Of a stretch of 64,000 bases of DNA, positions 37,610 to 46,118 are shown piece by piece; within the stretch, counting starts at the first letter, position 1; each line of letters opens with the position of its first letter. The position numbers were made by a program, and so were the translations under genes. The notes beneath the pieces are model-generated. The model did not search any database. It saw only the letters and a program-made list of their open reading frames with translations, and was not told the origin of the DNA. This DNA is from Pantoea alfalfae (GTDB lineage Bacteria; Pseudomonadota; Gammaproteobacteria; Enterobacterales; Enterobacteriaceae), in the NCBI RefSeq assembly GCF_019880205.1, contig NZ_CP082294.1, forward strand, positions 62,001 to 126,000, given 5' to 3'.

Positions 37610-38272
37610 GTGAATAAACCCAGGGAAAAAAACAAGCTCAGACTTGGTGTATCAGATGAAAGCCCATTTATTCTTTACTCCATTCAAAACATACTCGTAA
37701 AGGAGTTTTTAGAACTTGATATTGTTGCTTATCCGGTTGAAGCTTATCATTTACTGTCTGTTATCAGAGAGGATATGCCAGATATATTAATAACGGACTT
37801 TTGCTTTAATTTTGAGCGTAATGATGTCAATGGCGTGAGGAAAATAGAACAGATACATAAGCAAAATCCGGATTTAAAAATTATCATTTTTACTGCACAA
37901 AACAGTCAGGCTATTTTGAAAAGTATATTACAAATCCCGGTCAATGCCATTGTGCACAAACGAGATGACATTCGTGATTTGGTCAAGGCATTCAATTGGG
38001 TTTGCTCATCCAATTCCGGAATATACTACTCAGAACAGATGAAGAATTTAATGCTCTCTGCACCCGCAGATCCGGCACAAACACTTTTATCGCCTTCAGA
38101 AGTAGAGGTTATTCGATTGTTCGCCATTGGATATAGCCTGATGGAAATAGCAAAAGCGCGTAAACGTAGCATAAGCACCGTTGCAACACAGAAATACAAT
38201 GCTATGCGTAAGCTTCAGCTGCAATCAAATACAGATTTGATTAAGTATGTTTTTGCACAGGAACTCATTTAA
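37610..38272 (+). CDS. RcsB/FimZ-like response regulator, receiver plus LuxR-type HTH
   Basis: A 220-residue regulator starting at GTG with AAGGA upstream. The receiver domain keeps the acidic residues near SDESPF, the phosphoacceptor-type Asp in DILITDFCFN, Thr in FTAQN and Lys in VHKRDD. The helix-turn-helix is LLSPSEVEVIRLFAIGYSLMEIAKARKRSISTVATQKYNAMRKL. No sensor kinase is adjacent, as is usual for FimZ/RcsB-like fimbrial regulators. Its position between fimbriae and the secretion genes makes it a candidate coordinator of both. Confidence 0.83.
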   Translation: MNKPREKNKLRLGVSDESPFILYSIQNILVKEFLELDIVAYPVEAYHLLSVIREDMPDILITDFCFNFERNDVNGVRKIEQIHKQNPDLKIIIFTAQNSQAILKSILQIPVNAIVHKRDDIRDLVKAFNWVCSSNSGIYYSEQMKNLMLSAPADPAQTLLSPSEVEVIRLFAIGYSLMEIAKARKRSISTVATQKYNAMRKLQLQSNTDLIKYVFAQELI

Positions 38273-38311
38273 CTCCCCTAGCACAAAAAATTTTTATATA
38301 CAGCGAAAATC

Positions 38312-39634
38312 ATGAACTTTCATAATCTGAATATAGCAGTACTGGCACTCACCTGTGCTCCATTTTGTACATTCGCAACTAACCTGCAGCAAGCTGCTCA
38401 GGCTGCATTGAGCTATGACTCTGCACTACAATCCAGTCAGATGACCAGTGCAGCAGATAAACAAAAATACTGGCAAGGCATGGCCGGAATGCTGCCAACA
38501 TTAACCCTGGAGGGAAACTGGGATCGTCAGGAACAACCTGATAAGAAATATCAGAGTGGGGTAACCAACCACAGCTACGATCTCAGCGTCAGACAACCGC
38601 TGTTTGATATGAGCAAGTATGCCGGATGGCGTAAAGGTGTTGCTATTGCCAACACGGCTGAAGCACAGGCAAAACAGGCTGAAGAGAAGTTACTTAGCGC
38701 TATCAGCAATGCTTATTTTACGGTGCTTTATCAGCAGGAAGTTTTGCAGGCCGCAAAAGCCGCCAGTCATAACTTTAAGCAACAAGAGCAAAAACTTCAG
38801 ACCGGCTTAATCAATGGACAGAATACCCGCACTGAACTGGACGAGGCAAAAGCTAACTACGCTCTGGCACAGGCTAAGGAAATAGAAGCTGGCAATCAGC
38901 TATTGCTGGCAGGCGAGGCATTTCGCCGTTTATCAGGTATCAGTCCGGACACTGTAGAACCGGTGAATTTTCAGTGCCTGAAAGCATCGCCCTATTCTTC
39001 TCTGACCGATGCAATTAATGCCAGCCAGCAGCGTAATACTGATATTAAAATTGCGCTTTTTCAGAATGATCAGGCAGATGCAGATGTTCTTGCGGCTGAC
39101 GGCGCACACATGCCCGTGGTCTCGCTCTATGCGCGATACGGCAAGAACTGGAGTCGTAATGACGACGACGACAATATTCTGTATGACGCAATCTTCGGGA
39201 CGAACTCAAAGAGTAATAACCTGCAATATGGCGTAAACGTTTCTGTTCCGTTGTTTGCCGGCGGCAGTCAGGTTTCACAATCTTTTGAAGCAGCTTATCG
39301 TCGTCAGGCAGCAAAGTATTCCACGATGGAAGCACAACGCAAAGCGGCAACCGATACCCGTTCTGCCTGGCTTAGCCTGACCAATGGCAAAGCCTTAATC
39401 AGTGCTCAAAAGAATGCCGTCGACTCAGCACGTGAAAAAGTGGTGTCGGTCCAGTATGGCCGTGAAATGGGCTTCCGCACCGTTAACGATGAACTGGATG
39501 CTCAGCAAAAATATTACACCGCACTCAAAGATCAGGCTGAAGCACGATTAAGTTATCTCAATGCCCTGATCAATCTGGCGCAAAGCACCGGATCGTTATC
39601 ACTCGACATGCTGAATTTTTTTCAGTGCCGTTAA
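38312..39634 (+). CDS. TolC-family outer membrane factor of the type I system
   Basis: A 440-residue TolC-like protein with signal peptide ending TFA and two coiled-coil/beta repeats. Repeat 1 starts TNLQQAAQAALSYDSALQSSQ and contains YDLSVRQPLFDMSKY; repeat 2 contains YGVNVSVPLFAGGSQVSQSFEAAYRR. By family it forms the outer membrane tunnel for the exporter. Colicin V-type systems usually borrow chromosomal TolC, so a dedicated gene here makes the transporter self-contained. Confidence 0.88.
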   Translation: MNFHNLNIAVLALTCAPFCTFATNLQQAAQAALSYDSALQSSQMTSAADKQKYWQGMAGMLPTLTLEGNWDRQEQPDKKYQSGVTNHSYDLSVRQPLFDMSKYAGWRKGVAIANTAEAQAKQAEEKLLSAISNAYFTVLYQQEVLQAAKAASHNFKQQEQKLQTGLINGQNTRTELDEAKANYALAQAKEIEAGNQLLLAGEAFRRLSGISPDTVEPVNFQCLKASPYSSLTDAINASQQRNTDIKIALFQNDQADADVLAADGAHMPVVSLYARYGKNWSRNDDDDNILYDAIFGTNSKSNNLQYGVNVSVPLFAGGSQVSQSFEAAYRRQAAKYSTMEAQRKAATDTRSAWLSLTNGKALISAQKNAVDSAREKVVSVQYGREMGFRTVNDELDAQQKYYTALKDQAEARLSYLNALINLAQSTGSLSLDMLNFFQCR

Positions 39635-39659
39635 TCCCTTAATTATGATGAATCTATAA

Positions 39660-40919
39660 ATGGAACAATCACTTTTCCGTCAGGAGGCGCTTGATGCCGC
39701 TAACCGGGGTAACCTGGGTATAGTGGCACTTTATTGTCCGCCCTATCGCTGGCTTGTTATTTCTGTGGTGATTTTTATTACTGCCGTTACAGCCCTGTTT
39801 TTCATTTTCGGCAGCTATACGAAATATGAATCTTCTACCGGAGAACTGCTGCCTGAGAATGGCATGTTAGTCGTTCCTCCGCCTGTAAGCGCAACCGTAG
39901 TGGATATTCCGGTTAAAGAGGGACAACTGGTCAACAAAGATGATGTTCTTATGGTGTTGTCATCCGAAGTCTCCACACAGATGGGACAGACGCGTCAGGT
40001 TATCGCCGAAAATCTGGTGGCTCAGCGGGAACGACTTCAGCAGGATCTTCAGACGCTTGCCAAATTACATGACGTCGAAATGAAAGGGTTATCCGACACC
40101 ATCGCCAGTCTGAAACTCCAGCAGGAACAGCTGAGACTTCAGCTGACACACCGTCGCAAGCAGGTGGCGTTAGCGAAACTGCAACTGGATAAACTCAACG
40201 CTATGCACCTGGAAGGGTACGCCTCAAATCGTCAGCTGGAAGAGCAGGAATCCAATCTGCTCGACAGTCAGGCACGTTACCAGGAGTACCAGCGTCAGCT
40301 GCTGGACACGTCGCAAAAAATTGTTCAGGCGGAGCAGCAACTACATGAAAAGCCGCTGGATGATGAGAAAAAACGCAACGACATCGAACGGCAACTGGCA
40401 GATAACCGTCAGTCAATGGCAGAGAATGAAGCGCGCCGATCCATTGAGCTTCGTGCGCCGAAGAGTGGTTATGTCGGCATGATCATGGTCAAAAATGGTC
40501 AGATGCTAAACGCCGGTCAATCGGCAATCGCGATTCTGCCTCACAATACTAATCTTGTTGCCCGCATCATGGTCAATACGCAATCCATTGGCTTTATCCA
40601 GCCAGGTCAGCGTGTTGTGCTGCGCTATAAAGCCTTCCCTTACCAAAAATTTGGCCAGCAATATGGCAAGGTGATCGAGGTTTCGCGAACCGCCCTCTCT
40701 CCTCAGGAAGTCTCCACCTTAACCGGTAAAAATAATGTTCAGGAACAGCAGTACCGGGTTCTGGTCTCTCTGGATAAACAAACTATTTCTGCTTATTCGC
40801 AGAATGAAAAACTGAAGCCAGGTATGGCGCTGGATGCCGACTTTATTGTCGACAAACGTCGTCTCTATGAATGGGTACTGGAGCCGATTTTCGCGCTGGG
40901 ACACAAAATTTCTCTCTGA
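39660..40919 (+). CDS. HlyD/CvaA-like periplasmic adaptor
   Basis: A 419-residue membrane fusion protein. One transmembrane helix (~28-50, WLVISVVIFITAVTALFFIF) is followed by a lipoyl half-motif, a long coiled-coil hairpin (~100-265) rich in Gln, Leu and Lys, the second lipoyl half (IELRAPKSGYVGMIMVKNGQ) and a beta-barrel domain. The C-terminal RRLYEWVLEPIFALG matches the ending of colicin V adaptor CvaA. It starts 25 bases after the TolC-like gene. Confidence 0.9.
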   Translation: MEQSLFRQEALDAANRGNLGIVALYCPPYRWLVISVVIFITAVTALFFIFGSYTKYESSTGELLPENGMLVVPPPVSATVVDIPVKEGQLVNKDDVLMVLSSEVSTQMGQTRQVIAENLVAQRERLQQDLQTLAKLHDVEMKGLSDTIASLKLQQEQLRLQLTHRRKQVALAKLQLDKLNAMHLEGYASNRQLEEQESNLLDSQARYQEYQRQLLDTSQKIVQAEQQLHEKPLDDEKKRNDIERQLADNRQSMAENEARRSIELRAPKSGYVGMIMVKNGQMLNAGQSAIAILPHNTNLVARIMVNTQSIGFIQPGQRVVLRYKAFPYQKFGQQYGKVIEVSRTALSPQEVSTLTGKNNVQEQQYRVLVSLDKQTISAYSQNEKLKPGMALDADFIVDKRRLYEWVLEPIFALGHKISL

Positions 40920-40936
40920 TTTAGAAGGTCTGTTCT

Positions 40937-43120
40937 GTGTTGTTATTAGAGAAACTCAATTTTAAATGGTTTAACCGCTTACCGATAATTCGTCAGTCAC
41001 AGGCAGCCGAGTGTGGGCTGGCTTGTCTTGGCATGGTGGCTAATTATCACGGTCATCAGATCGACATGATCACGTTACGTCGCCAGTTCGCCACATCACT
41101 CAAAGGTGCCACTCTGGCAGATGTCATCGCTATGGCACAACAGCTCAATATGACTTCCCGCGCACTGCGAGTAGAAATGGAAGAGCTGTCTAAACTGCGC
41201 ATGCCCTGCATTCTGCACTGGGAACTGAACCACTTTGTAGTGTTGAAGAAAGTACGCGGCAATAAGATCACCATTCACGATCCCGCGCGCGGGATCCGCG
41301 AACTGACATTTAAAGAAGCATCGACCGCCTTCACCGGCGTCGCGCTGGAGTTGGTTCCCTCTTCAACCTTTGAAGTAAAAGAAGAGAAAGAAAGCATCTC
41401 CATGATGAAGCTGGTGGGCAGCGTGACGGGGGTAAAGTCTGCCTTTGCTCAGGTGCTCATTCTCTCAATCGCACTGGAGCTATTCGGCGTCCTCGGCCCC
41501 TTCTTTATGCAGTGGGTAATGGATATGGTGCTGGTTTCTGCTGACTATTCTTTGCTGTCGCTGCTCGGTGTAGGCTTTATCATGATCGCGCTGTTTCAGA
41601 CTATCGTTACAGCGTTGCGCTCATGGGTAATGAGCTGGTTCTCAAGCCAGCTCAGTGTGCAGTGGACCGTAAACGTCTGTCACCATATGTTAAAACTGCC
41701 GCTGGAATGGTTCGAATCACGCCACGTCGGAGACGTTCTCTCTCGTTATGGTTCGCTTAATACCATCCAGAGTACGCTGACTTCCCGTTTCATCAGCACC
41801 GTACTGGACGGTGTCATGTCAATCGTCACGGTAGTGATGCTTTTCATCTATAACGCGCAACTGGCGTGGCTGGTCATTGGACTTTTTCTCGCCTATGCAC
41901 TGCTACGTTTCATGGCTTACGATCCGGTTCGCCGCGCCAATGAAGAACAAATCATCAGCTCGGCCCGTACCCAGTCGTCTCTGCTTGAAACGCTGCGCGG
42001 GATCCAGGCAGTTAAAACCAATAATAAACAGGTGCCCCGCCTCTCGGCATACATGAACTTTCTGGTGGATACCACCAATAAAGGCATCGTGATACAGAAG
42101 CTCAATATCCTGTTCGGTTCGGCTCAGGGACTGCTAACCTCAGTGGGCCGTGTAGTTCTGGTCTGGCTTGCTGCGCTGCAGGTCCTGGATGGCAACTTCT
42201 CTGCCGGTATGCTGACCGCCTTTATCAGCTTTTCCGATCAATTCATGAGTCGTGGTTCAGGTTTGATCAATGCCATCATCGATTTTCGTATGCTGAGAAT
42301 GCATGGTGAACGCCTGGCCGATATTGTTCTGTCTGAAACAGAAGCCAGTTCTGAGGGCAATCGAGGTCTGGTTAGTAAAGAAACCGACAAGGAGACAGAC
42401 GTACCTCAGGATATCAGGCTTATCAATATTCGTTTTCGCTATGCGCCGACTGAACCCTGGGTTGTCGATGGTGCGAATCTGGAGATTAAAGCGGGTGAGA
42501 GCCTTGCCATCGTGGGGCCATCCGGCCAGGGCAAAACTACGATGGCCAAAATTATTCTTGGCCTGCTACAGCCGGAAGAAGGCACCATCACCGTGGGTGG
42601 CATGGACATCACTCAGACCGGACTTGAACATCACCGTAATCGTATTGGCTGCGTAATGCAGGATGACATTCTCTTTTCAGGTTCAATCAGCGAGAACATC
42701 AGCTTCTTTGATAACGAGCCCGATCACGCAAAAATTACCCGCGTGGCCCGTCTGGCTCAGATTCATGGCGATATTATGAAAATGCCGATGAATTATCAAA
42801 GCCTGGTAGGTGATATGGGCTCGTTTTTATCGGGTGGCCAGTTACAACGTATCCTGCTGGCGCGCGCACTCTATCGTGAACCTAAAATCCTGGTACTGGA
42901 TGAGGCCACCAGTCATCTGGATATTTATAACGAGGCGCAGATCAACAATGCAATTAAACAGATGAAGATCACCAGAATCATCATTGCACACCGTCCGGAA
43001 ACTATCCGAAGTGCCGATAAAATCGTCCTGTTAAATAACGGTACGCTCAGCGAAGTCACGGCAGAGCAGTTATTTGGGCAGACAAAAACCCATAATGAAA
43101 CGGAGATTACCCATGGATAA
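40937..43120 (+). CDS. Peptidase-containing ABC exporter (CvaB-like, C39 peptidase)
   Basis: A 727-residue bacteriocin-type exporter. The N-terminal C39 peptidase has Cys26 in QAAECGLAC, His99 in LNHFVVL and Asp115 in HDPARG, so the leader peptidase looks active on double-glycine leaders. Six transmembrane helices (~155-440) precede an ATPase with Walker A GPSGQGKTT, signature LSGGQLQR, Walker B ILVLDEATSHLD and H-loop IIAHRPE. Start is GTG 40937 with AGAAGG upstream. With the adaptor and TolC-like protein it forms a complete type I system for the two peptides at 31885-32433. Its last 8 bases overlap the next gene. Confidence 0.93.
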   Translation: MLLLEKLNFKWFNRLPIIRQSQAAECGLACLGMVANYHGHQIDMITLRRQFATSLKGATLADVIAMAQQLNMTSRALRVEMEELSKLRMPCILHWELNHFVVLKKVRGNKITIHDPARGIRELTFKEASTAFTGVALELVPSSTFEVKEEKESISMMKLVGSVTGVKSAFAQVLILSIALELFGVLGPFFMQWVMDMVLVSADYSLLSLLGVGFIMIALFQTIVTALRSWVMSWFSSQLSVQWTVNVCHHMLKLPLEWFESRHVGDVLSRYGSLNTIQSTLTSRFISTVLDGVMSIVTVVMLFIYNAQLAWLVIGLFLAYALLRFMAYDPVRRANEEQIISSARTQSSLLETLRGIQAVKTNNKQVPRLSAYMNFLVDTTNKGIVIQKLNILFGSAQGLLTSVGRVVLVWLAALQVLDGNFSAGMLTAFISFSDQFMSRGSGLINAIIDFRMLRMHGERLADIVLSETEASSEGNRGLVSKETDKETDVPQDIRLINIRFRYAPTEPWVVDGANLEIKAGESLAIVGPSGQGKTTMAKIILGLLQPEEGTITVGGMDITQTGLEHHRNRIGCVMQDDILFSGSISENISFFDNEPDHAKITRVARLAQIHGDIMKMPMNYQSLVGDMGSFLSGGQLQRILLARALYREPKILVLDEATSHLDIYNEAQINNAIKQMKITRIIIAHRPETIRSADKIVLLNNGTLSEVTAEQLFGQTKTHNETEITHG

Positions 43121-43544
43121 GACTATTTGCCGCTTCACTGAAGGCACAATTACCTTGCCGGAAGGCTATTGCGAGCGAACACTGAATACGCTGGCTGATA
43201 CACGATCTGTTCTGCCACCAATCACTATTTCCCGTGATAAGTTAGGCGATCATAACAACCCGGAAGAGTATATCCTTAGCCAGCTCGCTATCCTGCAAAA
43301 ACAGATGAAAGACTGGCAACAGGAAGCCCATCAGCCAGTGGTTTTGGGGGATAACCTGACTACGGGAATCATGATCAGTTATGACTTCCTGCGACCAGAT
43401 AATCTTCGTCTTTATCAGAAACAAGCTTTATTCACGCTTAATATGGAAGATATATTGATTTTCTCTCTGTCGAAAGCGAGCCCCATAACCTCTACCGATA
43501 TGCAGCTTTTCTCAGATACCCTGAAAAGCTTCCGTACCTGGTAA
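43113..43544 (+). CDS. DUF1795/DcrB-like small cytosolic protein
   Basis: A 143-residue protein without a signal peptide. The opening ICRFTEGTITLPEGYCERTLNTL, the central SRDKLGDHNNPEEYILSQL and the C-terminal FTLNMEDILIFSLSKASPIT fit the PsbP/DUF1795 fold seen in T6SS EagR chaperones and DcrB-like proteins. ATG 43113, with CGGAG upstream, overlaps the exporter stop by 8 bases, so production is coupled to the exporter. Since EagR proteins hold hydrophobic segments of T6SS effectors, a chaperone role for the hydrophobic peptides A and B is possible; immunity is the alternative. Family assignment is by pattern only. Confidence 0.65.
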   Translation: MDKTICRFTEGTITLPEGYCERTLNTLADTRSVLPPITISRDKLGDHNNPEEYILSQLAILQKQMKDWQQEAHQPVVLGDNLTTGIMISYDFLRPDNLRLYQKQALFTLNMEDILIFSLSKASPITSTDMQLFSDTLKSFRTW

Positions 43545-43565
43545 TCTGCAGTGTACAGATAAAAT

Positions 43566-43595
43566 AATCCGGAAGAGCATGTGCTCTTCCGGATT
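43566..43595 (+). terminator. Bidirectional terminator hairpin
   Basis: AATCCGGAAGAGCA-TG-TGCTCTTCCGGATT is a perfect 14-bp inverted repeat between the convergent secretion operon and the fidL-like gene. Confidence 0.82.
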
Positions 43596-43620
43596 GCGTT
43601 TCAGCTTTCAGTCGATGCGT

Positions 43621-44118
43621 TCAGTAACGTTGACAGGTGAAGAGATAGGAGAGCGGCCCGCCAACCAGATAGGCCTTTTTATCGACCCTGATGATATCAA
43701 GCTGAAGATAACCAGGATCGAGAGTGATCTCAGCCAGCAGCAGATTAAACACGGCATCCGGCGTTGTATCATTAGTCGAAGTAATAATTTCTCTTATTTT
43801 GTAGCGGTAAGTGTCACTATCAATTTTATTACCGGCACTGAGCGCAATACGTCGATTAACCGTTGTTACTTCATCACCAAAAGTTACCTGCCCATTCAGT
43901 AATAAATATCCCGAATCTGAATTAATAAAACGTAAATCCTGGGAAACAGCAAACTCAATTTTTTTATTATCGTTGCGACTAAGATCGTAGCGGCTAAATG
44001 CTGAGCAGCGGAAAGGCAGCTCGTTTGTCCGGAGTTTAAAATAGTTAATGCCTGCAAAGATCCCCAGCAACAGCATAGCCAGCGTTAACGTCAGCGTAAG
44101 AGTGGCTTTTCGTTTCAA
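43621..44118 (-). CDS. FidL-like membrane protein
   Basis: A 165-residue bitopic protein with one N-terminal helix (~5-27, ATLTLTLTLAMLLLGIFAGINYF) and a periplasmic domain with two cysteines (FRCSAFSRYDLS near the start, FTCQRY at the very end). FidL-like proteins are encoded with ToxR-type membrane regulators, as in Salmonella fidL-marT on SPI-3, and probably modulate the regulator's periplasmic domain. Its ATG overlaps the stop of the regulator gene by 4 bases. Confidence 0.78.
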   Translation of the reverse strand: MKRKATLTLTLTLAMLLLGIFAGINYFKLRTNELPFRCSAFSRYDLSRNDNKKIEFAVSQDLRFINSDSGYLLLNGQVTFGDEVTTVNRRIALSAGNKIDSDTYRYKIREIITSTNDTTPDAVFNLLLAEITLDPGYLQLDIIRVDKKAYLVGGPLSYLFTCQRY

Positions 44119-44948
44119 AACATTCTCCAGTCAAGATAGTAGAAGTTTTCGCAGGAAACGATATGACCACTGCTGTTCAGGTTACATGTGGAAAGAATGG
44201 TCCGGCCATAATCTTTAGTTGTGAATGCCGTGTTTTTATCGAAATAGATGCGCCGACCTGGTACACAGGATTGATTATTCTCTTTAAGCATTTCAAGAAT
44301 TTGTTTATCCAGTGACTTTTGTTCGAACACATCTAATCCCGGAATAATAACCGCTTCGCAACCGCCTTCCAGTTTGATGTTACTCATAGAAGCACTCTTT
44401 TCAGCAGGCTGACGTACAGTGAAGTACCATAAAGCACTTCCAAGCAGCACCAGCATGATTAGGGCGAACAGGAGCTGTCCGAGATTCAGAGCCGATTTTT
44501 CAACAACATGCTCTGCGATAACAGGATTGGGTAGCATGGGCTGACTATCTGCGACAGATACCACCTGCTCCGCTGACATTTCATCAGCCTGAACCTGCGT
44601 CTCAACAAAAGCCGGAGAGGATTCGCGTTCTATTTTGATTTCAGTATTAAGTCGGATGCCAATTTTCGGAATGGTGATGATCAGGTTTTCACAGCCATAC
44701 GCTGCAAGCGCTCTGCGCAGAATGCTCAGATACTGATTCAGATTGCTGTTTGATCCGCGCAGACCATATTTATCCCATACTTCGGTCAACAGGGTATCGC
44801 GCGACAGTATCTCACCTTCAGAATTCAGTAACTGTTCAAACAGCCGACCCGATGAAATACTCAGGCTCAGCGTTTCCTGAGTGGGAAGATGGCTTAGCGT
44901 ACAGTCATCTGAATTGTAACTAATCTGATCATCGATAATGTAAATCAT
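44115..44948 (-). CDS. ToxR/MarT-like transmembrane transcriptional regulator
   Basis: A 277-residue one-component regulator. The cytoplasmic OmpR-type winged helix (~1-105) has LLNSEGEILSRDTLLTEVWDKYGLRGSNSNLNQYLSILRRAL. A flexible linker (~106-150), a transmembrane helix (~155-176) and a periplasmic domain with several Cys residues (GGCEAVI, QSCVPGR, STCNLNS, VSCENFYY) follow. MarT activates the autotransporter gene misL in Salmonella; here the targets could be the adjacent secretion/fimbrial genes or the autotransporters, which is inference. Confidence 0.82.
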   Translation of the reverse strand: MIYIIDDQISYNSDDCTLSHLPTQETLSLSISSGRLFEQLLNSEGEILSRDTLLTEVWDKYGLRGSNSNLNQYLSILRRALAAYGCENLIITIPKIGIRLNTEIKIERESSPAFVETQVQADEMSAEQVVSVADSQPMLPNPVIAEHVVEKSALNLGQLLFALIMLVLLGSALWYFTVRQPAEKSASMSNIKLEGGCEAVIIPGLDVFEQKSLDKQILEMLKENNQSCVPGRRIYFDKNTAFTTKDYGRTILSTCNLNSSGHIVSCENFYYLDWRMF

Positions 44949-45202
44949 TAAGAAATCACTGAATTTGCGCTCATTTCCGACAGTATAATTCAGCTTATTT
45001 AAAGAAGCACTAAAGAGACCTGATAACCGGCCTTAAAGGCAAACTCCCCGGAAGAATGCAGGCTTCAGACTCACATTAATACTAATCAGTTAAGACAATA
45101 TTAGCCTCAACCTCGCCAGCCTGGAACCTGTGCGGGTTAAGTGCGGTCAACCCTCTTAATTTGTTGTGAACCATAGATTTTAATCGCATCACGGCCTAAA
45201 AT

Positions 45203-45226
45203 GTGACCATCCCTAACAGTGGTCAC
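45203..45226 (+). promoter_or_regulatory. TetR operator candidate upstream of its gene
   Basis: GTGACCA-N10-TGGTCAC, a perfect 7-bp inverted repeat with a 10-base spacer, 40 bases before the TetR-family start codon. The same architecture recurs at 45896-45919. Confidence 0.7.
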
Positions 45227-45266
45227 TGAATTTTTTAACCCACCTTTAATATGCCAGGTTCTGACA

Positions 45267-45881
45267 ATGACTCAATCCGTAACAGAAAATGGCACACGAG
45301 GCCCGCTCGGGCACAATGTGCGTGACCAGATTGTCGATGCTGCCATGCAGCACTTCGCGCATTATGGTTACGAAAAAACCACCGTATCCGATCTCGCCCG
45401 TGCTATCGGCTTTTCAAAAGCGTATATCTACAAATTTTTTGAATCAAAACAGGCGATTGGTGAAGTGATCTGCTCTACCCGGCTGGCGATGATTATGCAG
45501 CACGTCGAAGCCGCGATCGCCGATGCGCCTGGAGCCTCGGAACAACTGCGGCGACTGTTCCGCACGCTTTCCGTCACCGGCACTGAACTCTTTTTTCACG
45601 AACGTAAACTGTATGACATTGCTGCCGTTGCGTCGCGTGACCGATGGCCGTCAGCAATGGCACACGAAGTGCGACTAACGAACCTGATCCAGCAGATCCT
45701 GCGACGGGGTCGTGAATCCGGTGAGTTTGAACGTAAAACCCCGGCAGACGAAGCGGCGGAGGCAATCTATCGGGTGATCAAACCCTATGCCAGTCCGGTA
45801 CTGCTGCAATACAGCCTTGATGACGCTGAAGAAGCCTCCGCCCAACTGGCAGCGCTGGTCTTACGTAGCCTTGCGCCCTGA
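45267..45881 (+). CDS. TetR-family transcriptional regulator
   Basis: A 204-residue repressor. The N-terminal helix-turn-helix is RDQIVDAAMQHFAHYGYEKTTVSDLARAIGFSKAYIYKFFESKQAIGEVI; the C-terminal ligand domain is typical but the ligand is unknown. ATG 45267 (MTQSVTENG) is preferred over an upstream in-frame start at 45219, which would overlap an operator-proximal region. Matching palindromes before this gene and before the following FabF-like gene suggest autoregulation and control of that gene. Confidence 0.83.
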   Translation: MTQSVTENGTRGPLGHNVRDQIVDAAMQHFAHYGYEKTTVSDLARAIGFSKAYIYKFFESKQAIGEVICSTRLAMIMQHVEAAIADAPGASEQLRRLFRTLSVTGTELFFHERKLYDIAAVASRDRWPSAMAHEVRLTNLIQQILRRGRESGEFERKTPADEAAEAIYRVIKPYASPVLLQYSLDDAEEASAQLAALVLRSLAP

Positions 45882-45894
45882 GCATTGCGCACGC

Positions 45895-45920
45895 TGTGAC
45901 TATTGACTTATTTAGTCACA
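45895..45920 (+). promoter_or_regulatory. TetR operator candidate upstream of the FabF-like gene
   Basis: TGTGACTA-TTGACTTATT-TAGTCACA, a perfect 8-bp inverted repeat with a 10-base spacer. Its core GTGACTA-N10-TAGTCAC has the same spacing and near-identical arms as the site at 45203. The spacer holds a TTGACT that could be a -35 element. Confidence 0.7.
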
Positions 45921-46118
45921 AGATCAACGATAGTACTCTGTCTGGTTATCGCTCAGGATTCTGATGCTGATAAGCTTATCTCTGTCTGCTGTATTACATC
46001 CCTGCGTTCATCTATCGCACCACCCTACGCAGCGTCTCACTCTTCGCGCTTCAGGCGTATATCCATCGTCTGCGGCAGCATTTCAATCACTGTCCGGACT
46101 TTCTACGGGAGTAATCCA

